From Alnus glutinosa (lineage: Eukaryota; Streptophyta; Magnoliopsida; Fagales; Betulaceae): a DNA stretch of 64,000 bases. The translations under genes were made by a program, and so were the position numbers. Positions 36,388 through 47,919 of the stretch are shown in pieces; the stretch's first letter is position 1, and each line of letters begins with the position of its first letter. Where the stretch lies: the NCBI RefSeq assembly GCF_958979055.1, contig NC_084886.1, forward strand, positions 6,710,154-6,774,153. The letters are read 5' to 3'. The notes under the pieces are model-generated. The model searched no databases, had not been told where the DNA came from, and saw only the letters and a list, made by a program, of their open reading frames with translations.

Positions 36388-39300
36388 CTATGTTATCTGT
36401 TCTTCTTTCAATCGCGAGCGCGCTATTGGCTGTTGATCATTGTTCCTAAGATCCATCTGGTTCATTAAGGCATGCTTCTCGGCTACCACATTGTCTGGTT
36501 TAGGTTGCGATGCAGTGCTTGTGGCTGTGTTGTGGCTGCTACTTTTAGCGGCTGGTACGTCATGATTATGTTTTCCCTCGTATGTTGTAATGACAGCTTT
36601 AGGATCTGCTGCAGCCCTCTCAACGTGCTTACGGACGTTACATCCTGGGCTTGTGCATTTATAATAGCTCCTAGATCAGAAAAAGACGCATAAGGAATTT
36701 CCAGATAAACAACCAATGCAACAAAGAAATTAATCCAATCACTGGGAATAGACTAGCTACTTCTTTTTTTCTGAGCCATTGAGAATAGACTAATTAGGCA
36801 TGACGAAAACACATTTGACATCAACACATATATATATATGTCAAAAAAGCAACTAAAAGAGTTCTCATGCAACAAACAACATGATCTTAAAGAGTCTAAA
36901 TTTTTGTTTTCCTACCTATTTAGGTAAATGATTTAGTTGAGACATTGATTGACTCCCCCAGGCTTGGGTGATGCATGTACTTTGCAGGTGATTACATGCA
37001 TCCATGGGGATTAGCTCAACTCAAATGGGCTAGGAATAGATACCCTAGTGTAGGGGGAAAAAAAATCAGAGACTAATGGCTGATAGATAATAAACAAGCA
37101 TGAAGGTGGTCGTGAAAGTTTCAGTATAGCAAAACATGGCAGAGATGATGGAGGGTTAGAGATAGCAATGACAAGATTTGATTAAAGAGAGGCAATGTAG
37201 TATAAAATTGTGGTTTGTCAAATATGGTCACAAGAGCTGAGAGGATTTAAGTCTCACGGGGTTAAGGATTTGGCTTGGCTGAAAATTTGAATAAGATGTA
37301 AATCCCCTTTTTCATTTACAATTTTTATAAGAATACATCTACATTATCGACCTGGTGTGCAAAAAGATCTCAGAATAAGCAAACACTGGATTTGTTAAGA
37401 GATAGCTCTATGGATATGCTTTGATGAGCTAAATATAAATTGTGTAGATTATGAAGAAAATTTATACACATTGGTGAAGGGGACCAAAAGATAAGAAAAG
37501 TAGTACTACCTTGGGTAAGGATTGCCTTTGACCACTTTCTGTCCATACTTGCGCCACCTATACCCGTCATCTAAAAGATCCACTTCACTAGTCGTCTGCA
37601 CAATGATTCTAGGCTCTGTGACAGTCCTATGTGAAGCAGATGGCTCTGAAACCTTGACCTCTGCACTTCTGCACAACAAAAAAAGATTGTTAAAAACCAA
37701 AACAAACTAAAAAATAATTACCCTTTGGCATGATGTTGAAAGAAAAAAAAAAAAAAAAAATCTACCGTCTCTTTGGGTTGGGTTCATCTTCATCTTCATC
37801 TCTTTCGTCTACTCCAGTTTCAGCATCACCCACTTCCTCACTATCACTTGTCCCAGATAAGTGTTCAGGTGTAGCTTGGCTAGATTCCTGACCCTTCTTA
37901 GACATTGAATAAGGAGCTATCCCTCCTTTCAATTTGTTTGAATTCCCACTTTGAACTTGGGAAGCCAAGTCCTGATTTCCCTGACTATTGGAATTTCCAT
38001 TTGGATTTCCAGTATCCTTTGCACGCTTATTGGTTTGAGGTGGTTGATGGTTGTGCTGGCCCTTGTAAATTATTTCGGTTACTTGGCCTTCAAGAGAGCG
38101 CTCAACCTTTTTCTTGACAGGACAATTTGGATGTGTGCATTTGTAATAGCTTCGAGGGAATTCACTACCTTTCACCTGCTTCTGCCCGTATTTCCGCCAG
38201 TTGTAGCCATCAGCAGCAGGGTTATCAACAGTGAACGTAGAAGGTTGGGATCTCTGACCAGAATGGGAGACATCCGATGATTCATTCATTGCAACACTGG
38301 ACTCTGGTACTGAGGGTGGCACCTGCTGATGTGCAGTTGCGTTGGATATAAAGGCTGGAAGCTGTGTTAATGACGTAGCAGGTGCCGCTGATAACGAAGA
38401 TGAGTAATCAGGTTCGACGTGCATATGGGAATAGGCTTGTGCAGCCTGAGCTGTGACCTGTGCCAGAGCTTGCTGGTGTGTAATTCCAAAGGGTCCCTAC
38501 AAGAATCATGAATCACAAACATAAGAAGCCAACACAGCATGAGTTTTGAATTCTAAACAGTAATGCAGTAGGAATGATGGGGGAACACAGAGCTCAATCT
38601 AGGAAGTATACCTCAAAGAAACCTTCAGAATTTCAAATTTGTATAAATATAAAACACAGATCTCGGCAATGTGTTCTTTTTAAATTTAATAGCTTATAAA
38701 CTAAATGCCTCATAGAGCAAAGTATTCAGCTTCACCACGACAAAAAGCTTAAAAAAACAGATTTACCCTTATACAAGCTGCATCAATTCAAGGATCAAAA
38801 TAGTAGATTGGAAATTAACCCTTTCAGGGATTCAGTTATCTTTAGGCTGGAAGCACATATCTGTTTCTAATTTTGTTATCATCCTCGATCACTACAGCAA
38901 CCAAATTCGAACCATTTCCAAAGATCCCAGTTATATCTCCAGTCCTCCACAACGAGCAAATGAAGTTCAAATTCTAACAAGTGTTTTTCTCGGCAATCAA
39001 ACAAAACGGTAAAAAATCACAAGCTTTACCAGAAAACCCCAAACGAGGTACGATAACTAGACATACTGAGAATTACCTGGCCCGGCGAGAACAACCCCGG
39101 CGAGTCGAGCAAGCCGGCGGGGCTCAACCCCGGCGGAACCGTGAAAATCGGCGGTCGATTCGGCCTGAACCGAAAGTCGTCATCTCCGGCGTCGGAACTT
39201 CTGTCGTCCGGAGGCGGGAAGCCCTGGCGCTGCTGGGAAGGAATAGACGCCGGCGAAGCCATGGCTCCGGCGAGGAGCTGAGAGAAGGACCTGCAATCGT

Positions 39301-39535
39301 CGGTATCGGAGAAGAAGCTGGAGAGCAGCGTCATGGGCCCCGGGCTGAAGCCCAGCCCACCCAAGCCCGGCCCCCCACCACCACCACCACCACCGCTGAA
39401 TAGCGTCTCCATGGAGGAACGCGGTGGCAGAGTGATCGTAGGACGTGAAGGAAGATTATTAGCCGTCGATTTCGACGCCTGCGATGATGCTAACGATGAC
39501 GTTGACGGTGGTGGCGGCTCTTCTTTCTCAGCCAT
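36388..39535 (-). CDS. group I WRKY transcription factor (WRKY3/WRKY4-like)
   Basis: Four exons (39077-39535, 37766-38496, 37510-37668, 36388-36670) give 543 residues, as expected for group I. The start at MAEKEE is chosen because it matches this subfamily; an in-frame ATG exists upstream. The N-terminus holds the conserved [16 protein letters not shown] (an SP site that MAP kinases phosphorylate in this group) and FSQLLAGAM. The first WRKY domain has WRKYGQK at 253-259 and zinc ligands C-x4-C-x22-HxH. A lysine/arginine stretch NPKRR, a likely nuclear signal, follows. The second has WRKYGQK at 435-441, with CTSPGCNV and HNHD. The intron splitting the second domain just after PYPR is the diagnostic WRKY intron. 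The end RLKEEQIT is typical. Such factors bind W-boxes (TTGACC/T) and act in defence and senescence; this gene's role is inferred from family. Confidence 0.95.
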
Positions 39536-40690
39536 TGATTTTTGCGCTCTCTCTCTCTCTCTAATATGTTTCTTTCTTCTTTTGTCTCTCTTTTCTGTTG
39601 CGTCTGTTTTTTTCGTTTCTGCTTTTGCTTCGCTTCGCTTCGCGGATCTGAACTTCAGCAAAAAAGTCCACGCCCCAGATACGCAAACAAAATCCTTTTT
39701 TACGAATTCCCCTTATCTTTTTTCTTTTTCACCCCTCTTTTGAGGGTTCAGTTTCCCCCTTCAATTGGCCAACTGCTGCGTATTGACGGTTTAGTCCTCG
39801 AAGACTTTTTTGAAGCTACCTTCGGTTTGCCATGTGTAGAAATGGCATGCACCCTTTGCAAGCTTCAACCGAGAAGACACTCTACTTCTAGTTCTAGTAC
39901 CAGTACTGGTCCTGCCTTTTGGGCTTTGGGAACTCAACGGTTATTCTGTTCTGTGAATCCCCCTCACGTGGCCCCAAAGAGTAGGCTATAAAGTTTTTTT
40001 TTTTTTCTAAACAAAAATATATTATCAATTTTATGAATATTCATCTCTAGTGAACTCTTGTACATGTCCATGAAGCATCGTGCATATTTTTTTCTAGTTG
40101 ATTCATTGGGATCGGGACACGTGTTTCAATCTCGCGAACAAAGAGCAAATTTGGATGACGACTCTGCCCTCCCAAACAGTCGCAATCACACAGAGAGTTC
40201 GCTGGTGTCGCAACTTGGAGGACTAGAAAAAAAATCTGTTGGCTGTTGCGGTGGGTTTTTTTGTCCGCGTGTAGGGGCAACTGTGGTGTCCAGCGACACT
40301 CATGCAGTGACCACAGACAAAGACAGAGACGACGAAAATGTCCTTGTGCGCTGACGCAGGACTTGAAAATAACGAGACTTCAAAAAGGATAAGGATTATG
40401 CAAGCAACTGTTCAAATTGCTTCCTTAACCATGCCAATTTTAAATTGTTGGAATAAATTTTAAGTTGTTCCGTCTTTTTTTTAAAAAAAAAATATTTTAT
40501 ATTGGTTAATTTGACATATTTTAAGTGATTTTATATGTTATTTAATTATTTTTAAAAAAAATAAAAAATAAAAATCACTTAATCATTCAACATTAAAAAT
40601 ATAAAATATGTGTAGAGAGTAATATTATTCTACGAAAATAAATGAATGTGAGCAACCAAAGTAAGTGAGCCTTGGTGCAATTGACAAAAA
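39536..40690. other. WRKY promoter side and spacer
   Basis: The leader directly upstream of the WRKY start is GA-rich on the minus strand. The minus-strand extension upstream of its ATG is basic and looks like leader, not protein. Beyond about 39.8 kb I see no gene; the plus-strand frames at 39542-39991 and 40058-40354 have no known motif. Confidence 0.5.
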
Positions 40691-40700
40691 AAAATTAAAA

Positions 40701-40730
40701 ATTATTGGGGGATCCCGATCCCCCAATAAT
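40701..40730. repeat. perfect 14-bp inverted repeat
   Basis: ATTATTGGGGGATC and its exact complement flank a two-base centre. It lies in otherwise unstructured spacer. GC-rich arms would make a stable short hairpin. Confidence 0.85.
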
Positions 40731-41339
40731 TAGGAATTCCGGCGATTCGTCAAGCCCCTGCAATTAGGCAGGAGAGTTTGGCCACCAAGAGCCTCTTACA
40801 ATTTCATGAACTTGGAACAAAAAATTGTATGGAATTTCGATCCAAATTTGGGTGGGTTACGATTTGGTTTCTTCTAGTGCTGTCTTAATCTCTAACCCTT
40901 TTTTTTTATTAAAAAAAAAAAAGAAAGATATTTTACATTCTTCCACCATTTTCTTAATATATTTAGCTAACATGGCATATTCAAATTTATTTTTTAAAAA
41001 AACAATTGGATTTATATATATATATAGAGAGAGAGAGAGATAGATCAAGAATGCACGTGCGTAAAAGGAGTGGGCAAGTAAAGTGTGAATGAATTATGAA
41101 TGTACGTTTAAACCGAGAAAAAGGGGGTTATTTATGAATGTAGACATAGAGAGTACAAATGCAGTGTTCATGGCATGCAACCGAGATGTGGCTTCACACT
41201 GTTTTGACACATATTTGCAGTTGGTAGCAAAGGAAGGACACATATTTCTGCACATTTTTAATTCACTATAATTGGCCCATCCACCAGCTTGTCGTTGCAA
41301 TCAATTTTTCAGTTTGTGTTCCCTTATAGCAATTACTTA

Positions 41340-42248
41340 TAGAGTGGTCAAATTATCCGATTATCGACTATCGAAAATTTACCGATTGCCACCGAATCGA
41401 CTTCGACCGTCTACCGCCTACCGAATAAAAGAAAAATCAAAAATCAAAATAAAATTTAATTCCGATTAAATTGTCGATCGGTAATCGGTAATTTTTTTTT
41501 TACCGTCGGTTATTGACCGACCCGACAATATATTTAAGCTTAAATTTGTTTACTTTTGCGGTAGTGCGGTCCGTGCAGAAAGGCAGCCATGCAAGGATTC
41601 AGGGAAAGGTAGGGAGTTAATGGTAAAATCAAGTTGAGTGTAGAGGAATCGGATAATATGATCATATGGTGGCAAGACAGTCCAGTAAGGCAATAAATTA
41701 GTAAATAGTAATGAGTTAACAAAATTATCCCATTGTACCCATTACCCAACGACCAACCCTACGTCGTTTTTCAAAGAATATATATTCATATTTTTTGGAA
41801 AACCCTAGAATCATCTCATAATCTCTCATTCTCACTTTCTCAGGTCTCAACTCTTTTGCCGCCTCCCCAAAAAAAACCCTAGAATCACTCCCAGCCGCCC
41901 GTCCGCCCACGCCCAGTCGCCCACGCCTAGCCCGCCGTCGGCCACTACATCATCTTTGATATATATATATATATATATATAATATTATGATTTGTGGTCC
42001 TTTTTTGCTCTCTTAGATTCCAGATTTGAGATTTCATTCATTCTTTTTTTTCTTTTCATTTTTCTATGTAATTACCGATTTACCGACCGAAAATTATCGA
42101 ATTATCCGATTTTTTTCGAATTATCCAAGTTTTTCAAAAATCTTAGTTGTTGGAATAAAGTCGGGTATTTACCCGACTTTACCGACAAGGACGGGTCAAA
42201 AATCAAAAATGCCATTTCCGACATCTATTTATCCGATACCCACCCTTA
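41340..42248. mobile_element. non-autonomous hAT-like element
   Basis: Both ends are rich in ATTATCCGA/TACCGA words and finish TAGAGTGG and CCACCCTTA, similar to known plant hAT ends. The flanks ATTACTTA (41332-41339) and ATTACCTC (42249-42256) agree at six of eight bases, fitting an 8-bp hAT target duplication. The 909-bp body has no transposase; its middle resembles a gene leader (AACCCTAGAATC, then a CCGCCC-rich stretch), so it is probably a deletion derivative. Confidence 0.65.
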
Positions 42249-43130
42249 ATTACCTCCGATGGGTTCTTTTAGCAAAGAGAAAGAGAGAGAATGGAGCCTT
42301 TTCTTCTTATTTACTTTATTCGTTTTACGCCACCCAAACCCAATGGTGTATATATATTATATAATATTAATGGTGGCTCCACGAGTTAATAATATATTGC
42401 TCAACCAGCTGTAATTATAGTATGAACACCAAAAACCTCTTTTTAGGGCATGAGGGGAAAATATTATGCCAAATGATATAAAAAAATGGACATAAATTTT
42501 TTAAAAATTCATACAAATCAGCCTCTAAAACACATGAATTTTTTAAGTTATTAAAAAAGCATGTGAAAAGTACATGCAATTAAAAAAAAATATATGTATT
42601 TTTCACGTGCAAGAAACACATGTCACTATTAGAAATTAGTTTGTATGAAATTTATGTTCATAAAAAATGATAGCAATTAAAGGTATTTCAATGGTGAATA
42701 TGCTTAAAGATTTAATTTCATAGATCTAGTAACGGTGTATATATTGCCACATCGTTTTAAAATTTTAAATGATCATTTAATAAGATAACTTAACCATAAA
42801 ATAACTCATTTCCATTTCAACATTCTAAATTTATAATACCCCTATTTACGCCATATAATCGTTCTTGTCTCAACATGCATCTAATTTACCCAACGTATAA
42901 GCTTACAAATCTTTCTTTTGCATAAAAACCCCATTTTTCCTTTATTTTTCTTCAATAATCACGTAATAACAATAATAAGTTAATAACCCCTTAAAACGTC
43001 CATTAGCTATCGTAATAACCCTTCAATAACCTCATTAATGTATCATATTCATATCTACAAATTTAGCGAGACTACAATGATAATCGAAGCATTTCCACTT
43101 GATCATTCATTATTTGTTTCATTCGGATTA

Positions 43131-43450
43131 AGGGTCCGTTTGGGTTTGTGATTTCAAAAAATGCTATTTAAAATCACGATTTTAAAATGTACGATTTGAA
43201 AAAAGTAATTTTTAAAAATGCAGTTAAGCGTTTGGCAAAATCGCAATTTAACATTTAAAATTGCAAATTAGCCTTTAAAATTCTGCGTTTTCAAAAAAAC
43301 ATCATCTTACCTATGATTTGAAAAAGCATATTTTCTGCGTTTTCAAATTGCAATTTTTAAAAACGTAGTTTCTAAACGATTTATATTATACGATTTGGTT
43401 TAAAATCGCATTTATTGTTTACGAAATCGCAATCCTAAACGCACACTAAG
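43131..43450. mobile_element. MITE (GGTCCGTTTGG type)
   Basis: The ends AGGGTCCGTTTGGGTTTGTG and, reversed, AGTGTGCGTTTAGGATTGCG form an imperfect inverted repeat. The flanking TAAG could be the target duplication. The inside is made of AAATCGC/GCGATTT words. A related copy lies near 50060-50300. Confidence 0.65.
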
Positions 43451-43469
43451 AATGGAAAATACCCATTTT

Positions 43470-44780
43470 GTAACCTTTTCTACAACATATGTGTACTGTA
43501 GTTTTTGAAAGTGAAATTAAATCTCGACCAATAAAAAACTATAACATATATAATGTAATTTTTTTTACAGCATCTAAGCCAGATTTTATAAATAAGAGGT
43601 ATTGGATGGAAGTAAGTGTAATTAGCAAAGTTTGGTAGATAGTGCTCCTTGACAATTTGCTTGTTATCATCCTTAATGCTTGAGAGAGTTTTTGTATATA
43701 TTTATCTATTATGCAAAAATAACTCCCATCTTCCCAAACAGGCATATCCATTGAAGGGTATTCTATGCATAATGAGGAGAAGGTAGCACCCAGCAAGATG
43801 CTAACACCCTAATTTATTCACTTGATTTTCAAGTGTGAATTTGACTCAAAAAAAAAATTTAATTGGCCAATAATGTTTTTCAAAGTTATTTTATTATCAT
43901 ATAAAGTATATATCTAGACAAAGAGTTTCCAAATTCCCAAGGTTCTTTTAAATTCTAAAAAATGTTACATGAGCTTTGAGAATTATGAATATATTCTAAT
44001 AGTATTGAAAAATAATTATACAACAATCATTTCCTTTTTTTAACGTGAGAAAAACAGCGTGATGGAATGAGAGACACACACGTGCGCGGAAATTGGAAAT
44101 TTGGAATGGTAGGTAAAGGACCTCACTTGTAATTCTTTAATCTTTACAGGTCATTTGTAATTTGTTGAGGCATACTATTTCAATTTTTTGAGGTCCACGA
44201 TATTCTTAATTTGATCAGAAAAAACTTTTCTACTTTAGGTCAATGGTTTTCCATATATGCCAAGTTATAAATTGTGCCCTTTATGATCTGAAATATTAAG
44301 CAGATTTTTTTTTTTTAATTCAATTTATGTGGCCTAATTTTAAGCCTGGCTGAGAAGGCAAGCTCGTATCCATCAAATAATTGAGGATAAACACGACAAT
44401 GTCTCGCTGGTTCCATTGTGACCACACACAGCAAATAAAGGAGACAAACAAACAAATACATAAATTAAATAAAAAATATTTGTTAATTGAGAGGTTAAAG
44501 AATATTTATCCTCCTGTTTTTTTTTTTTTTTTTTTTTGAAGAATAGATGACATGGCACATCCCTACTGGTTCATTTACGACCAACAACTTAGATTTGAGG
44601 AATTAATGCAGTCCTATAATGGTGTAAAATTGGTTGGGGACCAGACGAGGGGCTATCCATATGTATTTTGTGATTGTGTCAGTTGGAGCATAATGGGACA
44701 AATTAAACAGTTTGGACCCAATTGGACATCGTGACTAGGCTGCGGCCTGCGGTGTATTTACATTTGGCGGCAAGGGGGGA
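43470..44780. other. spacer, no gene seen
   Basis: AT-rich DNA with T-runs (44306-44321, 44516-44537). No coding signal is convincing. Confidence 0.5.
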
Positions 44781-44995
44781 AAGCATAGGGAAGGATATTT
44801 CAGTTCACCTATAGTCCAATAATATTTATGGTCCAAATATGCTGGTCATACACAATAATAATGTAGTTGAGCGTAGAGACCGAGTCAGGATCTCCAGATT
44901 AATCATGTGCCTCATTCTTAGTTCCATTGTAAAAGTAGAGCATTGAAATGCGAGCTATGCTCGGATGACTGCCCCGAAAAAAAGGTTACACCATA
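44780..44995 (-). mobile_element. 5'-truncated SINE-like copy
   Basis: On the minus strand it reads GGTGTAACC, TCGGGGCAGTCATCCGAGC, TTTCAATGCTC, ATGATTAATC and TCTCTACGCTC, then TATAGGTGAACTGAAATATCC. This keeps the order of the SINE at 15553-15850, including its far end (CATAGGTGAATTGAGATACCC). The tRNA-like head is missing. Confidence 0.65.
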
Positions 44996-45039
44996 ACTTA
45001 TTTTATTTTTATTTTTATTTGTTCTTCACATTTTTCTTA

Positions 45040-45314
45040 TGCGGGGTGCTACACCAACGGGCGTGTGTCTACTCCCATGGTCGGCCGTAGAGGCCCACTT
45101 CTCTGTAATGGATGGAGGTTGCGCTTCCACGACCAACTGTCACGTAGGCATGACCTCAAGGGGTGGGCTTGTGGAGGCTCCAAGACTCTCTCCTGAGCCT
45201 TTGCAACCCACGTGAGGGGATTGGGGGGCCTATGTGACCTCCACCCTCGACAAAAGGGCAGATCTCCATTGCCCGCTATTGGAGGAAACCTAAGGTAGTG
45301 GGTCTCCATAGCCG

Positions 45315-45356
<42 letters not shown>
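45040..45356. repeat. GC-rich block ending in a T-run
   Basis: A GC-rich 270-bp block, unlike its AT-rich surroundings, ends in a run of about 38 T at 45318-45355. The minus-strand frame at 45049-45309 has no known motif. The composition and homopolymer suggest an inserted retroposed sequence, but orientation and family are unclear. Confidence 0.4.
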
Positions 45357-45362
<6 letters not shown>

Positions 45363-45410
45363 TTTTTTAAGTATAATTGTAATTTAAAATACTCAATTTA
45401 TATATTAAAT

Positions 45411-45779
45411 AGGGATAATTACACTTAACTTCCCTGATTTATCCACGGTGTGACGATTTATCCCCTAATGTACCAAAATTGGTACATGACCCCCCGAACT
45501 TGCTAACGTGTGGTAAAATCAACCTTCCGTCCGATCGACCGTTCGTTTGGACGGAAAATCGGTCACGTGCAAGTCACGTGACCGTTTAAGACAGAAACCC
45601 TCCCCAAGTCACGTGACTTGCACGTGACCGATTTTCCATCCAAACGAACGGTCGATTGGACGGAAGGTTGATTTTGCCACACGTTGGCAAGTTCGGGGGG
45701 GTCATGTACCAATTTTGGTACATTGAGGGGTAAATCGTCACACCGTGGATAAATCAGGGGGTTAAGTGTAATTATCCCT
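45411..45779. mobile_element. 369-bp foldback (MITE-like) element
   Basis: Almost the whole element is one inverted repeat: AGGGATAATTACACTTAAC at the left is mirrored by GTTAAGTGTAATTATCCCT at the right, and pairing continues inward with few mismatches to a short centre near 45585-45600. Identical ATTAAAT copies flank it (45404-45410 and 45780-45786), a 7-bp target duplication. The arms hold four CACGTG hexamers. No coding capacity. Confidence 0.9.
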
Positions 45780-45861
45780 ATTAAATATATAAAAGTGAAA
45801 TGGCAAGTGATGTTGAATTATTAAATATGAGATAGTGTGTTGTGTAGATTATGTAATCTCA

Positions 45862-46579
45862 AAGCATTCTTAGTAACCCCATCAAAATAGTTTTTTAGCT
45901 ATTTTGATGAGCTAATTTGATGAAAACACTAAAAAATCACCCCTAGCAGCCTCACCACTTTAACCAAAAAGCTTTGATGAGTGAAAATACTCACCAATTT
46001 TGATGAGTAATATTCACTCACCAACTCCCTCACCAATTTTGCTTATTCTTTCTCTCTCACATGATCAGTACACTTTTTTCATTTTTTTCTCTCATTTTCT
46101 TCTCCAATCTCCCATCGCTCTCACACAATGATGTCCTTATTTCATGGACATGAAGGTTTTTTGTCCATGACATAAACTTTGTCGTTCTTTCATTTATCTT
46201 TTATTTATTTCTTTCTTGAATTTGGTTAAGAAACAAATGAAAACTTTTGTGAATTTCTTAGCAATAATCTAATCTCAAGATGAAGGTGTATAAAATTCAA
46301 AAAAGAAAAGAAAAGAAAAGATGAAGGTGTATGGAATTCAAAAAAAAAAAAAAAAAAAGATGAAGATGTTTGGTAGCTTGTTGAACAAAAAGATTAAATA
46401 GAAAAATAATATAGAAATCTAAAAAAATATTATTTAAATTGAATAGTGATAGTGAATAGTTAAAATGATGAGGCTGCTGGGGCCTGGGAGAGTTTTAAAA
46501 AAGTGGTTTACCAGAATAGAAAAAAGTGATTTTTAATTACTTTGGTGAGTAAGATCTGATGAGGCTACTAAAAATGCTC
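45862..46579. mobile_element. MITE or deletion derivative with terminal inverted repeats
   Basis: The left end AAGCATTCTTAGTAACCCCA and the right end, reversed, AGCATTTTTAGTAGCCTCA are inverted repeats of about 20 bases with few mismatches. CTCA lies outside both. The 0.7-kb body repeats GATGAG/CTCACCAATTTTGATGAG words and has no transposase. Confidence 0.6.
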
Positions 46580-47182
46580 TCATAAATCAATGTTATACGT
46601 GCTTCCATTCCTAAAGCCTATGTGGCATAGTTTTGTTAAAGGAGGGTGATGTATAAAATTTATCAATATTAAGAACATCTCCAACAGAATAGACAAATGA
46701 CTCAGCCATTTTTTGTCTCCAGTAAAATAGACATAATATAAATTTTCATTCTAGTGTGAACTAGCATATAATCCACATCATGTGCGAGTTTTTACGAATT
46801 AAAAACGCATTAGGTACTTATGTTTTAAAAGTAATAGATAATATCTAAAGTAGTTTAAACAACAAGTTTTGAGTTATTCTATTAGAATAATTTAAGAACC
46901 AAAATAAAAATTTAAGAATAAGAATGAAAATACGTAAAAGTATATTTGTAAATTATCTCGTAAGGAATCAAAATAGATAGCATGTATTCAATTTTTATAG
47001 ATGTTAATTCAAGAGGCCTTTTACTTATATGAATTGACAAAAACAAATAACAAAATAGTGCACTCACATTAGTACAATAACTTGTATTCAATATTTACAA
47101 ATAGGATAACTTGTATTGAAATGCTACATAAAATTTATCAAGTCTATAAGCATCAAATTTAAGAACTTATAATAAAGAAACT

Positions 47183-47622
47183 GAAATCTGTCAAGCATGA
47201 TTGTCCTCATTGTCAGAGGACTCAAAGGACTCAGGCAGTGGTACATTTGTCTCTTCCTGACACTCCAGATCAATCATGTGATGAAAATGAATAACTTCAG
47301 GCGTTTGATGCAAGTGTTGGTAGCGACCTAGTGATACTGCTCATTTAGGATTAGAGGCCGCTGCAGGAGCGAGTCGCTTATTTGATATCCCGTCTCGATG
47401 TACCTAAACACGTCGTCTCCTCCCACGACTAATGCTCGGAGTCCTCACCACAAAAGGGTGCAAATGGAGGACTTCATATCTCTCGCGGCACTCCCAACGT
47501 ACCAGATTGAGTAAGCGTCCGTTGAAATCTCGTTCATCTTTCTCATGATGTTTCCTTGCCATTCTGTAGTCCAAAATATAGATTAGAGGAACCCAAACGA
47601 AAATATTGTTAACAGTTAACAT
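47183..47622 (-). pseudogene. frameshifted ORF of unknown repeat family
   Basis: The minus-strand frame from 47622 encodes DYRMARKHHEKDERDFNGRL, then WECRERYEVLHLHPFVVRTP and SISRGRRRRV. The reading continues past 47404 in another frame (YIETGYQISDSLLQRPLILN), then after one more frame change near 47335 into HLHQTPEVIHFHHMIDLECQ and an acidic end before a stop near 47185. The basic-to-acidic layout looks like a genuine former protein of about 140 residues. I do not recognise the family. Position among transposon remnants suggests it was part of a mobile element. Confidence 0.45.
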
Positions 47623-47919
47623 ATTTCAACTAAAGAAAATCACACATTCACTATAATCAAATAATGAATAATTAACAATTTATAAACCACCAAACATAAA
47701 GGCAAATTATTTAAGAACCTGCACGCTTATTGCAAATTATTTCCAAAATTAAGCAAAAGAAATCACATGTATTAAATATCTACATTTTCTAAATTTAATT
47801 CAAGAGAACAATTGCATAATATTGTAATGCACAGATTTGTGTAAAACAAAAAGATCCGGATAAAGACAAAAAATAAAAATAAAAAATTATCCATTTTAGT
47901 AATTTTTTATCTATCCAAC

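Noticed and set aside
39536..39661. An earlier in-frame ATG that would extend the WRKY protein by 42 residues.
   Set aside because: The extension is lysine/arginine-rich leader sequence unlike the family, whose members start at the MAEKEE-type methionine.
39542..39991. A 149-codon plus-strand frame beside the WRKY start.
   Set aside because: It is mostly antisense to the WRKY leader, with simple-sequence codons and no motif.
45318..45355. The long T-run as a terminator or retroposon tail.
   Set aside because: A homopolymer alone does not show which element it belongs to; the neighbouring block lacks a recognisable head or target duplication.
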